Shown: positions 25,762 through 34,130 of the stretch, in pieces
Position numbering within the stretch: the first letter of the stretch is position 1
Layout: each line of letters begins with the position of its first letter
NCBI GenBank assembly: GCA_902770965.1
Contig: CACXUY010000002.1
Coordinates: 62,001-126,000, forward strand
Length of the DNA: 64,000 nucleotides
Origin: an uncultured Lachnospiraceae bacterium
GTDB taxonomy: Bacteria > Bacillota > Clostridia > Lachnospirales > Lachnospiraceae
Reading direction: 5' to 3'
Program-made: the position numbers and the translations under genes
The notes under the pieces: generated by a model
Seen by the model: the letters and a program-made list of their open reading frames with translations, nothing else
Databases searched by the model: none
What the model was told of the DNA's origin: nothing

Positions 25762-27765
25762 TCATCCCGCGAAGAACATGCCATCGAAACAGTCATATAT
25801 GTCCTTACCGTTAACAGTCACAGGCCAGCCGCTCGTATCGACGTAGATCCTGACAACTGCTCCATCCTTCGTGACCGCGTCCACATATGACTTGTTGTCA
25901 CTGCTGTAAAGCTTCAGCGGTTCACCCCCGGATACCTCAACATCAATCTGCGTGACCTGTCCACGTTCTTTATCAACAAGATCAGCCTTTATCGCCTGCT
26001 TCGTGCTAATCGTCAGCTCCCTGTCAAATACATAGTCGATCGAATCAAATACCGGCATGCCGTCATCTCCTATGTGCGCATACCTGTAGCCGTCGCAGGT
26101 GCTGAGCAGATCCAGCCTGGTCGCCAGCCTGAAGCTGTCAGGGTTGTTGAAGAGACAGGTGACGAAATATTCCGTGTCATAAATCTGCCGGAAATGGTCG
26201 TCTCTCATATCCGCCATCCTGGGCTCTCCCCCGTTAAGGTCGAAGATGCCCAGAGACCTGTAGTCGTTGTCAAAGACATATTCGATGTAAAGCATGCTCT
26301 TGCCGTTGTCGTTGAGCACAAGGTAGGGATGCACGTCATGGGCATAAATCTCATCCTCGACATAGCTCTTGTCTCCCAAGGCTATGACAACGTCTTGCAT
26401 GCTGTAGTTGCCCTCATCCATCTGAGGCTTGACGGTGAGGATATCCCTCTGTCCGTCGGCTCCCGCGTCAAATACCATAACAGAATCTGCGGGGAACATA
26501 GAGGTCTGCTTTCCGGCCGACGCGCCGTAAGCTCCGGTGAGCAGCCCGGAGCACTCTGAGAAGAGCAGTGATACCTGACGGCCGCCGTTGGCTTTATCGT
26601 CCACCTCGCCCGCCGAGAACCATACAGTGAGACCCTGAGGCTCCATGGTCCAGCAAAGCTCCCTGCCGTTATCTGTTCTTTCCTTCAGAGCCGCGGCGAA
26701 CGCTTCCTTGCTTATGCCCTGCTTCTCACAGCCTTCCGCCAATGCATCCCGGAAAGCGGCGACATCCGACACCACGTCTTCCAGACTAAGAACCTTGCCG
26801 GAGGACACGTCGTAGCTGACCGCGTCATAAACGACGTAATCCTCTCCGTTCTTGCTGCCCTTCTCCTCCTCGAGGACGCTGAGCACCCTCTCATCGCCGC
26901 GGCGGACGAAGACCTTCTCCTCGACTATGAATGGCTTGGATATATCGATGGTCTCTGTAGTCACGGCCGCGTTCTGCTGAACCTCCGCGCCGTCCTGGGT
27001 GACCGCATCGCTCCGGCCTACCGTATTGCTCTGGACGGCCGCGCTGTCCTGGACGGCCGCGTTGTCCTGGACCTGTGCGGCTGCGTTGTCCTGAACCTGT
27101 GCGGCTGCCTGACCCGCCCTGCCATTGACATCCGCCTCAACAGCCGCCACAGAATGACCTTTCAGCACCTCCAGATACCCGCCGTACATAATGCGGTATC
27201 TCGTCCTAACCTCTTCTTCCCTATCTGCGAGGCTCTTGACCAGTCCGCTGTGTACGCTCGCTTCATCCTCTAACGGAACGACATATTCACATGACACGAT
27301 ACACTCAGTGTAAGACTCCTGATTCAGCTCATACCAGTAATCATGTGAAATGGCAAGCGAGGGCCTTTCGCTCGCCGCAGCAGTGCTTATCGCTCCAGCC
27401 TCACTATCTACGACCTCGGCGGCAGGTTCGGTCACAACGGCGGAGCTGCCCTCTTCAGCAGTTACCTCCTTTGTCGCCGCCTCTTTTGTCGTCGCATCAT
27501 CAGTCACAGTCTGTACAGCCGTCTGTTCCGGTGATGGAACCACTGTCTGGGGCGTCCTACTGCAGGCTGCAAGTCCAACCACCAGGCTTACAGCCGCCGC
27601 TGCCGCGGCCGCGCGCCTGACCTTCCCCATAATATGTCTGCCCATGTATTTATTTCTCATAACTATATTCCCCATTTCTTTATTCAGCATTTCTTTACTC
27701 GATGTTTCTTTATTCGGTGTTTCTTTATTCGGCATTTTTTCATACTTCAGGCTTTTATTATTCAT
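25762..27765 (-). CDS. Large lipoprotein, DUF3298/RsiV-like C-terminal region
   Basis: About 667 residues from the ATG at 27765, with AGGAG seven bases upstream. The first 48 residues before the signal core hold a pentapeptide repeat (NKETP, NKETS, SKEML, NKEMG). They are followed by GKVRRAAAAAAAVSLVVGLAAC, whose lipobox LAAC anchors the protein outside the membrane. An unusually long n-region results unless translation starts at a later ATG. An Ala/Val/Gln/Asn repeat region (AAQVQDNA units) sits mid-protein. Then comes a domain with YVVYDAVSYDVSSGKVLSLEDVV and the LTVWFSAGEV segment, like DUF3298 proteins related to anti-sigma RsiV. The function is unknown. Confidence 0.55.
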   Translation of the reverse strand: MNNKSLKYEKMPNKETPNKETSSKEMLNKEMGNIVMRNKYMGRHIMGKVRRAAAAAAAVSLVVGLAACSRTPQTVVPSPEQTAVQTVTDDATTKEAATKEVTAEEGSSAVVTEPAAEVVDSEAGAISTAAASERPSLAISHDYWYELNQESYTECIVSCEYVVPLEDEASVHSGLVKSLADREEEVRTRYRIMYGGYLEVLKGHSVAAVEADVNGRAGQAAAQVQDNAAAQVQDNAAVQDSAAVQSNTVGRSDAVTQDGAEVQQNAAVTTETIDISKPFIVEEKVFVRRGDERVLSVLEEEKGSKNGEDYVVYDAVSYDVSSGKVLSLEDVVSDVAAFRDALAEGCEKQGISKEAFAAALKERTDNGRELCWTMEPQGLTVWFSAGEVDDKANGGRQVSLLFSECSGLLTGAYGASAGKQTSMFPADSVMVFDAGADGQRDILTVKPQMDEGNYSMQDVVIALGDKSYVEDEIYAHDVHPYLVLNDNGKSMLYIEYVFDNDYRSLGIFDLNGGEPRMADMRDDHFRQIYDTEYFVTCLFNNPDSFRLATRLDLLSTCDGYRYAHIGDDGMPVFDSIDYVFDRELTISTKQAIKADLVDKERGQVTQIDVEVSGGEPLKLYSSDNKSYVDAVTKDGAVVRIYVDTSGWPVTVNGKDIYDCFDGMFFAG
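27672..27735. repeat. 15-bp tandem repeat coding for pentapeptides
   Basis: About four copies of TTTCTTTATTCGGTG-like units on the plus strand. In the lipoprotein frame they encode NKETP-type pentapeptides, so unit changes keep the frame. Confidence 0.85.
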
Positions 27766-27849
27766 TACTAATCTCCTGTCGATCAGAAGGTCCTCTCCCG
27801 CCCCCTTGAGTATTTCTTCATAAAAAAGATTCTTTATAGTAAACCTACA

Positions 27850-27863
27850 TGCCAAGTTTGGCA
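27850..27863. promoter_or_regulatory. 14-base palindrome, possible operator
   Basis: TGCCAA-GT-TTGGCA lies about 85 bases upstream of the lipoprotein start, in its likely promoter region (minus-strand TTGTGC, 17 bases, TTTACT overlaps it). Confidence 0.35.
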
Positions 27864-27877
27864 CAACCATACTTTAT

Positions 27878-28040
27878 TAGTCCCCGCGTGGCTCCGTGCT
27901 CCGCACTCCCGCCACGCTAACCGGTATTCGCACTTTCCGCCCGCTGCGCGGACCCGTGCTCATACCGGTTGTACTTCGGAATGGTTGCCGTCCGGCTAAA
28001 AGCAAGCTTTCGCCTGACGGCAATCATTCCGAAGGGACTT
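27878..28040. repeat. Family C element, longest copy
   Basis: GGCTCCGTGCTCCGC, CCCGCCACGCTAACCGG, CCCGCTGCGCGG and an inverted pair GGAATGGTTGCCGTC / GACGGCAATCATTCC. Related copies lie at 19726 and 46395. Confidence 0.75.
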
Positions 28041-28327
28041 ATAAAGTACATAACAATATTATACTATGTTTTTAACTATCATGAAAGAACAAAAGATGCA
28101 GAATATCAATCAGAATACAGACTCGTCAAAATATATAAGGCGAGTGCCAGACCCCTGGCAAGACTCCATCGATATAGCTGCTTCTGCTAATACTATAGAT
28201 GAATGTATCTATATGATCTAATTATAGTATAATTAGGCTATATTTTTATCACATAATGGCAGACCTTTTTATGCTGCCATATCCGATACTTTTCCTTTTT
28301 GAGACACATAGATCCCCGTTTCAGCTT

Positions 28328-28402
28328 ATACAATCGAGACCGGCGTGCGTCGCACGCCGGTCTCGTCGCTTCGCGCCGGAGATGAGGCGCGAAGCGCCTC
28401 AT
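28328..28402. repeat. Family D double hairpin
   Basis: A perfect 14-base-arm palindrome with a single central base (28336-28364) is followed by a second hairpin ATGAGGCGC-GAA-GCGCCTCAT (28382-28402). ATACAATCGAG and GCCGGAGAT flank the first as in the 17010 copy. Confidence 0.7.
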
Positions 28403-28562
28403 GAAAAGATATTACATATGTTATTTTCGACTCATGCTGCTGTTTTATGATATCAACGGCTCGCATAACTGCCGCAACATATGATAAGGCAAAGTATTAA
28501 AGATATCATTCATAACAAAGTGAATAATAAGCAGATCTGATGTATAAGATGTATAAAAATGA

Positions 28563-28594
28563 AAAAGACCAGAGCATGCCACCTCTGGTCTTTT
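28563..28594. terminator. Bidirectional terminator downstream of scrK
   Basis: AAAAGACCAGAG pairs perfectly with CTCTGGTCTTTT over an 8-base loop. It ends minus-strand transcripts of the sucrose cluster. Confidence 0.85.
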
Positions 28595-28608
28595 ATCTCA
28601 CTTATAAT

Positions 28609-28725
28609 AAACATCCATAGCACTCCTGTGCTGCCACAACGGATGAAAGCTGTGGCAGCATACAGGCGGTGTATGTATGCTGCCCTATATGGCCACCCGC
28701 TTCGCGGGGACCGACTTTAAGGGAA
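28609..28725. repeat. Family A element, full length
   Basis: Left half ATCCATAGCACTCCTGTGCTGCC with a hairpin around TGCTGCCACA/TGTGGCAGCA, right half CTATATGGCCACCCGC-TTC-GCGGG and the end CCGACTTTAA. Confidence 0.8.
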
Positions 28726-28757
28726 TAATTTATCACTTCTGTGGCAGTTGTTTCCCC

Positions 28758-29726
28758 TCATCTTCCGATGATCTTCAATACCTGCTCTTTTTCGGGCATA
28801 GAGCGTATCGCGCCTTTCTTCGTCGTGACCAGATATGCCGCCGTGTTGGCAAAGAGGAGCATCTCCTCAAGTTCGGCTTCGGTCAGGCCATCCATGCCAT
28901 GCTCAAGCACGAAGTTGATGACTGAGGCGCAGAATGTGTCTCCAGCACCGGTGGTCTCGATCACGCCGCCCAGCTTGCAGGCGGGCATGAACACGCGCTT
29001 GTCCTCATAATATGAGTAGCTGCCGTCAGCTCCTGCCGTGACATTGAGCAGGCGGATATTAGGAAAACGCTCCCTAAGAATTGCCGCGCCCTTGTCAAAA
29101 TCGGTCTCGCCGGTCATGAACAGTAACTCATTGTCCGCGATCTTCAGGAAATCGCATCTTGAAAGCCCCCATTCAATGGCTGCCCTCGAATCAGCTTCAC
29201 TCTTCCACAGCGGTGGTCTCAGATTCGGATCGAATGAAATGAGCGCGCCAGCGGCCTTTGCGGCTTCGTATGCTTTCTTAGTAGCGGATATACAGGGTTC
29301 ATCCGTCAATGAAAGTGTTCCGAAATGGAAGACGCGGCAGTTTTCAAGCAGCTCCATATCCAGATCTGCCTCGCTGAGCATGATATCCGCTCCGGGATTG
29401 CGATAAAAGCTGAAATCCCTGTCGCCGTTCGGAAATGTGTGGACGACCGCAAGGGTGGTATGTATGCTTTCATCTCTCTTCAGTCCCCTGGCATCGATAC
29501 CGGCCTCTTCCAAGGTCTCGGCAAGCATATCGCCAAAACCATCGCTGCCCACCTTGCCTATAAAGGCACATCTCTTACCCAGCTTGCGGAGCATCGCAAG
29601 CACATTCGCGGGAGCGCCGCCCGGATTCGCCTCAAATAGAAGGTTGCCCTGCTCACTTCTGCCATTCTGTGTAAAATCAATCAACAGCTCTCCAAGGGCA
29701 ACTACGTCAAATAGTTTTTCTGACAT
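28758..29726 (-). CDS. scrK: Fructokinase (PfkB family)
   Basis: 322 residues. It phosphorylates fructose with ATP in the cytoplasm. The start at 29726 is chosen because AAAGAGG lies seven bases upstream; an ATG two codons earlier touches it. PfkB motif 1 is NPGGAPANVLAMLRKLG near residue 35; motif 2 is ETTGAGDTFCAS near 260, with the catalytic Asp in GAGD. DFSFYRNPGADIML and FHFGTLSL are typical of bacterial fructokinases. As last gene of the sucrose PTS cluster it would phosphorylate the fructose freed from sucrose or sucrose phosphate. A terminator hairpin separates it from ptsI. Confidence 0.92.
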   Translation of the reverse strand: MSEKLFDVVALGELLIDFTQNGRSEQGNLLFEANPGGAPANVLAMLRKLGKRCAFIGKVGSDGFGDMLAETLEEAGIDARGLKRDESIHTTLAVVHTFPNGDRDFSFYRNPGADIMLSEADLDMELLENCRVFHFGTLSLTDEPCISATKKAYEAAKAAGALISFDPNLRPPLWKSEADSRAAIEWGLSRCDFLKIADNELLFMTGETDFDKGAAILRERFPNIRLLNVTAGADGSYSYYEDKRVFMPACKLGGVIETTGAGDTFCASVINFVLEHGMDGLTEAELEEMLLFANTAAYLVTTKKGAIRSMPEKEQVLKIIGR

Positions 29727-29762
29727 TTCCATACCTCTTTATGCCATTGTTTTTTGACAAAA

Positions 29763-29798
29763 GGGAGCTGAGGCCGCAAAACAGCAGCGGCAGCTCCC
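29763..29798 (-). terminator. Hairpin between ptsI and scrK
   Basis: GGGAGCTG and CAGCTCCC pair around a GC-rich loop; minus-strand TTTTG follows. Probably partial termination. Confidence 0.6.
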
Positions 29799-29833
29799 GC
29801 AATTAACGCATTCAGAACTATCACTGTTCCTCA

Positions 29834-31513
29834 TCAAATGGTGACCATGTCGCTCATGAGATCGTCAAGCAGCTTATCGCGGACCTCTGACACTGTGGTC
29901 TCGCGTACCTTCTGACGAAGAGGGAGCACGGAACGAGGGGAAACAGACAGCTCATCAAGACCGATGGAAAGGAAGGTCTCAGTGAGTTCAAGATCCGCTC
30001 CCAGCTCACCGCAGATACCGCACCAGCAGCCTTCTTTGTGGGCGTTCTCGCAGACCATCTTGATCAGCCTGAGGACTGCGGGATGGTGGGCGTTAAAGAA
30101 ACGTCCAAGGTCGTTGTTCTGGCGGTCGCAGGCCAGCGTGTACTGCGTCAGGTCATTGGTGCCGATGGAGAAGAAATCCACGACCTTCGCGAGACGGTCA
30201 CTGATGACAGCCGCGGCCGGGGTCTCGATCATGATTCCGATATCGACTTCATCAGAATAAGGCTTACCCTCAGCGGTAAGCTCCGCCTTGACCTGTTCGC
30301 AGAGCTTCTTGGCTTCCTTGACCTCCCAGACGGAGGTGACCATAGGGAACATGATGCTGAGCTTGCCGAAGGCTGACGCCCTGTATAGAGCGCGAAGCTG
30401 TGTCTTGAACATCTCAGGCCTGTTCAGGCAGATACGCAGCGCACGGTTGCCGAGAGCGGGGTTGTCCTCCTTGGGAAGCTCGAAATAATCGATCATCTTG
30501 TCCGCGCCGATATCGCATGTGCGGATGACGACCTCCTTGCCGTCCATGTCCGAGAGCACCTGCTTGTATGCCTCAAACTGATATTCCTCTGTGGGATAAT
30601 CATCGCAGTTGAGATACAGGAACTCACTGCGGAAAAGACCGATACCACCGCCGTCATTTGCCAGCACTGCGTGTACATCCTCAGGATTGCCGATGTTGCA
30701 GTAAACACGGATCTCCTGCCCGTCCTTCGTGATGTTCGGAAGGGACTTGAGCTGGTTGAGAAGCTCGAGCTTCCTGAGCTGCTCCTTGCGCTTCTGGATC
30801 ATGTATTCGCGGGTGTCAGGATCAGGATCGATGACTATGTTGCCGGTGCCGCCGTCCACTATGACCTCACGGCCTTCATGCTCTTCCTTGACCTGATCGC
30901 CGACTCCTATGATAGCAGGGATACCCATGGTCCTTGCGAGTATCGCGGTGTGGCTCGAACCTGAGCCGCCGGCGGTTATGAAGCCGAGGATCTTGGACTT
31001 GTCAAGCTGAACGGTCTCGCTCGGCGCAAGGTCATCGGAAGCCAGTATGACAGGAACATCTGAATCGATGCCGCCCTGCACGACCCCCGAGAGGATGTTG
31101 ATGATACGGCCGGACACATCCTTGACGTCAGCCGCCCTGGCGCTCATGTAAGCGTCATCCATGTTGGCGAACATCTCCGCGAACTGCGCACCGACATCGG
31201 TTACGACGGCCTCAGCGTTCAGCCCGTCTTCCTTGATGCCGCTCTGGATAGCTTCCTCGTAGTCAACGTCTTCAGCCATCATCTGATGAGTCTCGAAAAG
31301 GAAGGCCGCGTCATCGCCGGCTTCAGCTCTTGCCTTCTCAGCGAGCAAGCCCAGCTGCTCGATAGCCTTCATCTGGGCTGCCTTAAAGCGAGCCCACTCG
31401 ATCTCCTTGTCCTCTACCTTATAGCGGCGGATGGTGCTCTTAGCGCGGCGATAAATATATAAAGGTCCGATAGCGACGCCCGTTGAAACGCCTTTTCCCT
31501 GAATTGAGATCAT
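29834..31513 (-). CDS. ptsI: PTS Enzyme I (PEP-protein phosphotransferase)
   Basis: 559 residues. It takes phosphate from PEP on His188 (GGSGSSHTAILARTMGIPAI) and passes it to HPr. The PEP-binding barrel has VVIRTCDIGADKMIDYF, GNRALRICL, MFPMVTSVWE, GIMIETPAA and FSIGTNDLTQYTLACDR; the C-terminal Cys lies in CWCGICGE. Length and order are normal. AGGAGG precedes the ATG. The gene follows an HPr gene across a hairpin at 31557-31584. It is unusual that both general PTS genes sit inside a sugar-specific cluster. Confidence 0.97.
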   Translation of the reverse strand: MISIQGKGVSTGVAIGPLYIYRRAKSTIRRYKVEDKEIEWARFKAAQMKAIEQLGLLAEKARAEAGDDAAFLFETHQMMAEDVDYEEAIQSGIKEDGLNAEAVVTDVGAQFAEMFANMDDAYMSARAADVKDVSGRIINILSGVVQGGIDSDVPVILASDDLAPSETVQLDKSKILGFITAGGSGSSHTAILARTMGIPAIIGVGDQVKEEHEGREVIVDGGTGNIVIDPDPDTREYMIQKRKEQLRKLELLNQLKSLPNITKDGQEIRVYCNIGNPEDVHAVLANDGGGIGLFRSEFLYLNCDDYPTEEYQFEAYKQVLSDMDGKEVVIRTCDIGADKMIDYFELPKEDNPALGNRALRICLNRPEMFKTQLRALYRASAFGKLSIMFPMVTSVWEVKEAKKLCEQVKAELTAEGKPYSDEVDIGIMIETPAAAVISDRLAKVVDFFSIGTNDLTQYTLACDRQNNDLGRFFNAHHPAVLRLIKMVCENAHKEGCWCGICGELGADLELTETFLSIGLDELSVSPRSVLPLRQKVRETTVSEVRDKLLDDLMSDMVTI

Positions 31514-31556
31514 TGCTTTATATTCCTCCTGCCCTTGTATTCAGGCTTTCTATAAA

Positions 31557-31584
31557 GATACGGCTGTCAAATGGCAGCCGTATC
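31557..31584 (-). terminator. Hairpin between ptsH and ptsI
   Basis: GATACGGCTG pairs perfectly with CAGCCGTATC over an 8-base loop; minus-strand TTTATAG follows. It may set a higher level of HPr than EI. Confidence 0.6.
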
Positions 31585-31673
31585 AAGTAAACCTACATGT
31601 ATCGTTGGTCACATTATCGATCTAAGGCATATGCATCTCTCAGCTTATGTCACAGATCTCATGCATCAGGCTC

Positions 31674-31949
31674 TTATTCGCACTCCGCGGAGAAATTCTC
31701 CACGAAGAAAGCCTTCATAGCGGCAAGAGCAGCATCCTCATCTCCGCCATCAACCGTGACGGTAACCTTTTCGTTCTGCTTGACGCCCATGCCCATGAGC
31801 TTGATCAGCTGATTGGCAGCGGCAGATTTGTCACCCTTGGTAATAGTAATGGTGCTTGCGGGAAAATCCTTCGCGGCCTTTGCCAGTTTTCCGGCGGGAC
31901 GTGCATGGATACCTAAGGGATCATTGATAACACAGGAAAAGCTCTTCAT
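31674..31949 (-). CDS. ptsH: HPr-type phosphocarrier protein without the regulatory serine
   Basis: 91 residues. GIHARPAG places the phospho-accepting His at residue 15. In HPr proteins of bacilli the segment KSIMGVMSLG carries Ser46, the HPr kinase target. Here the aligned segment is NQLIKLMGMG with Gln47 in that place, so the usual seryl control of catabolite repression should not work through this copy. EI-dependent phosphotransfer should be intact. It stands between the sucrose EII and EI genes. A second, Ser46-bearing HPr may exist elsewhere in the genome. Confidence 0.93.
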   Translation of the reverse strand: MKSFSCVINDPLGIHARPAGKLAKAAKDFPASTITITKGDKSAAANQLIKLMGMGVKQNEKVTVTVDGGDEDAALAAMKAFFVENFSAECE

Positions 31950-32070
31950 AATTATTGTCCTCCATTATTTATTTTCATATAACTTATGAAGCTTTTTTAT
32001 GAGCTACTGCAGTACCGAATCAAAAAATCATTATAAATACTCTTGAATGAATTATCACATTAAGAAACCA

Positions 32071-33954
32071 TTACTTGAGGCCGCACTCCACGCCGTCCAG
32101 ATCATCCGAGTTGCCCATCAGGATGGCGACAGTGTCGCTGTAGCCTGCCTTCTTGATAGCATCGCGGTCAAACTCAAGCAGCTTCTGTCCTGCCTTGACT
32201 ACATCTCCGTCAGAGACGAATGCCTTGAAGCCTTCGCCCTGCATGCTGACGGTGTTGATGCCGACGTGAATGAGCAGCTCCATGCCATTCGACTCAAGGG
32301 TGATGGCGTGCTTGGTGTCGAAAACGGAAGTGACTGTACCGTCAAAAGGAGCGACGACTACGCCCTCGGAAGGCTCAACGCCTACGCCCTGTCCAAGGAT
32401 ACCGGCGGCAAAGGTCTCATCCGGGATCTTCTCAAGCGGAATGACCTTGCCCTTGACGGGCTGAAGGACTTCGCCAACTGCGCAGCGGATGACCGAAGGC
32501 ATGCCCTCAGCAGAAACCTCGGGAGCAGCCTTGGGAGCCTCTGCCTTCTTCTGGGGCTCATCCTCTCTCCAGAGAGTCCAAGTAAGCACAAAAGCGATAC
32601 CCGCGGCGATAAGCAGCTCAACAAGGTATACAGGGACGTTGTTGACCGCAGGGATGCCGGGGATGCCGGTGACGCCGTAAGTAGTGGCACCGAAAGCAAC
32701 GGTCTCACCCGCCATATTCGTGCCATGCATCCATGAAGCAAAGAGCGAACCGGCAGCGCCGCCGACCATGCCGCATACGAAAGGCTTCATGAAACGGAAG
32801 TTGATACCGAAGATGGCAGGCTCGGTGATGCCGAGTGATGCTGACAGTGATGAAGGGAACGCTACGGATTTCGTCTTGGCGTTCTTGACCTTCAGGGCGA
32901 CAGCAAGGCAGGCACCGAACTGCGCGAAGTTAGCAGCGGAGGCGATGGGCATCCAGGAGTTGACTCCGGTGCTCGAGATCATGCCGGCCTCGATGACGTT
33001 GTACATATGGTGAAGGCCCATGACAACAGTAAAGGGATAAATGGCGCCCATGATGGCTGCTCCGATACCATGACCGATGGTGATAAGCGTCTGTGCGCCT
33101 TTCAGCACCCAGTTCTCAAAGACTGAGAAGACGGGGCCGATGATGGTGAAGGTGATGAACGCGGTGACAAGAACCGTCGTCAAAGGAGTGACGAAGAGGT
33201 CGATCATCTCCGGAACATGCTTGTGCAGCCACTTCTCGACAGTGCACATCAGCAGCACAGCAAGTATGACCGGTATGACGTGTCCCTGATAGCCCACCTG
33301 TTTGACATTGAAGAAGAAAAGATGCCATGTAGGGATCTCCTCAGGCGCCATAGAGCCGACGGTCCAGGCATTGATAAGAGCGGGGTGGACCATCATGATA
33401 CCGATGACGGCGCCAAGGAAGATATTGCCCCCAAAAACTCTGGCGGCACTGATCGCGACGAGAACGGGCAGCAGCGCGAAAGCGGTGTTGGCGACAAGGT
33501 CAAGGAACGAAAACCAGTCGCTCTGTCCGAACGCGGGGATGAACTTAGGAATGGCTTCGACGATACCCATCATAAGACCTGACGCGACGATGGCGGGCAG
33601 GATGGGGACAAAGACATCACCGGGAGTCTTGAGGATCTTCTTCCAAAGCGGCATACGAGACGCGGCCGCTGCCTTGACATCAGCCTTAGAGGCTGCGGTC
33701 AATCCGGTGACAGCGAGGAACTCATCATAAACCTTGTTGACCGTGCCGGTTCCGATGATTAGCTGGAGCTGGCCGTTTGAATCAAAAAGTCCCTTGACTC
33801 CTTCCACTTCCTCCAATGCCTTAGTGTTTATCTTGCTGTTGTCAGCGATGACTAAACGAAGGCGTGTCGCGCAGTGAGCGGCGCTGATGATATTCTCTTT
33901 TCCTCCCAGATGTGAGAAAATCTCCTCAGCACATTTGCGATAATCAAGTGCCAT
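32071..33954 (-). CDS. scrA: PTS sucrose-type Enzyme IIBCA
   Basis: 627 residues. The EIIB domain (1-85) has AAHCATRLRL with phospho-Cys28. The EIIC membrane domain (about 105-465) contains MMVHPALINAW, HHMYNVIEAG and the GITEPAIFG loop, as in sucrose/trehalose (glucose superfamily) permeases. The EIIA domain (about 485-627) has HVGINTV with phospho-His563. It imports and phosphorylates a disaccharide, most likely sucrose judging by the fructokinase and amylosucrase-like neighbours. AAAGGAG precedes the ATG. Trehalose or a beta-glucoside remain possible. A promoter lies at 34027-34055. Confidence 0.9.
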   Translation of the reverse strand: MALDYRKCAEEIFSHLGGKENIISAAHCATRLRLVIADNSKINTKALEEVEGVKGLFDSNGQLQLIIGTGTVNKVYDEFLAVTGLTAASKADVKAAAASRMPLWKKILKTPGDVFVPILPAIVASGLMMGIVEAIPKFIPAFGQSDWFSFLDLVANTAFALLPVLVAISAARVFGGNIFLGAVIGIMMVHPALINAWTVGSMAPEEIPTWHLFFFNVKQVGYQGHVIPVILAVLLMCTVEKWLHKHVPEMIDLFVTPLTTVLVTAFITFTIIGPVFSVFENWVLKGAQTLITIGHGIGAAIMGAIYPFTVVMGLHHMYNVIEAGMISSTGVNSWMPIASAANFAQFGACLAVALKVKNAKTKSVAFPSSLSASLGITEPAIFGINFRFMKPFVCGMVGGAAGSLFASWMHGTNMAGETVAFGATTYGVTGIPGIPAVNNVPVYLVELLIAAGIAFVLTWTLWREDEPQKKAEAPKAAPEVSAEGMPSVIRCAVGEVLQPVKGKVIPLEKIPDETFAAGILGQGVGVEPSEGVVVAPFDGTVTSVFDTKHAITLESNGMELLIHVGINTVSMQGEGFKAFVSDGDVVKAGQKLLEFDRDAIKKAGYSDTVAILMGNSDDLDGVECGLK

Positions 33955-34026
33955 GTCAAATCTCCTTTACTGTTGGCTATACGGCAGAAATGCTGTCTCC
34001 TGCCGAGTAAAAATAATGATATATAA

Positions 34027-34055
34027 ATAATACACTATTACCAGGATTAAGTAAA
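34027..34055 (-). promoter_or_regulatory. Probable promoter of scrA
   Basis: Minus-strand TTTACT (34050-34055), 17 bases, TATTAT (34027-34032). A short hairpin CGGCAG/CTGCCG lies in the leader; it does not match the LicT/SacY antiterminator site. Confidence 0.5.
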
Positions 34056-34130
34056 CTTGTATTTCTGTCAATCGGCCTTCTATTAGACTTATTGTAGAAT
34101 TGTAGAAGCTTATCGCGGAAGCAGCCGCGT

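Larger units (their letters stand above)
27766..28757. other. Gene-poor stretch of about 990 bases
   Basis: Contains a 14-base palindrome TGCCAAGTTTGGCA (27850-27863) in the lipoprotein leader, a family C copy (27878-28040), an AT palindrome (28218-28236), a family D double hairpin (28328-28402), a terminator (28563-28594) and a full family A element (28609-28725). One 46-codon frame (28081-28221, plus) has no ribosome site. Confidence 0.6.

Noticed and set aside
28081-28221. 46-codon plus-strand frame starting ATG AAA GAA CAA
   Set aside because: No Shine-Dalgarno sequence, unfamiliar composition and placement in repeat-rich DNA. Only a weak TATACT box lies upstream.
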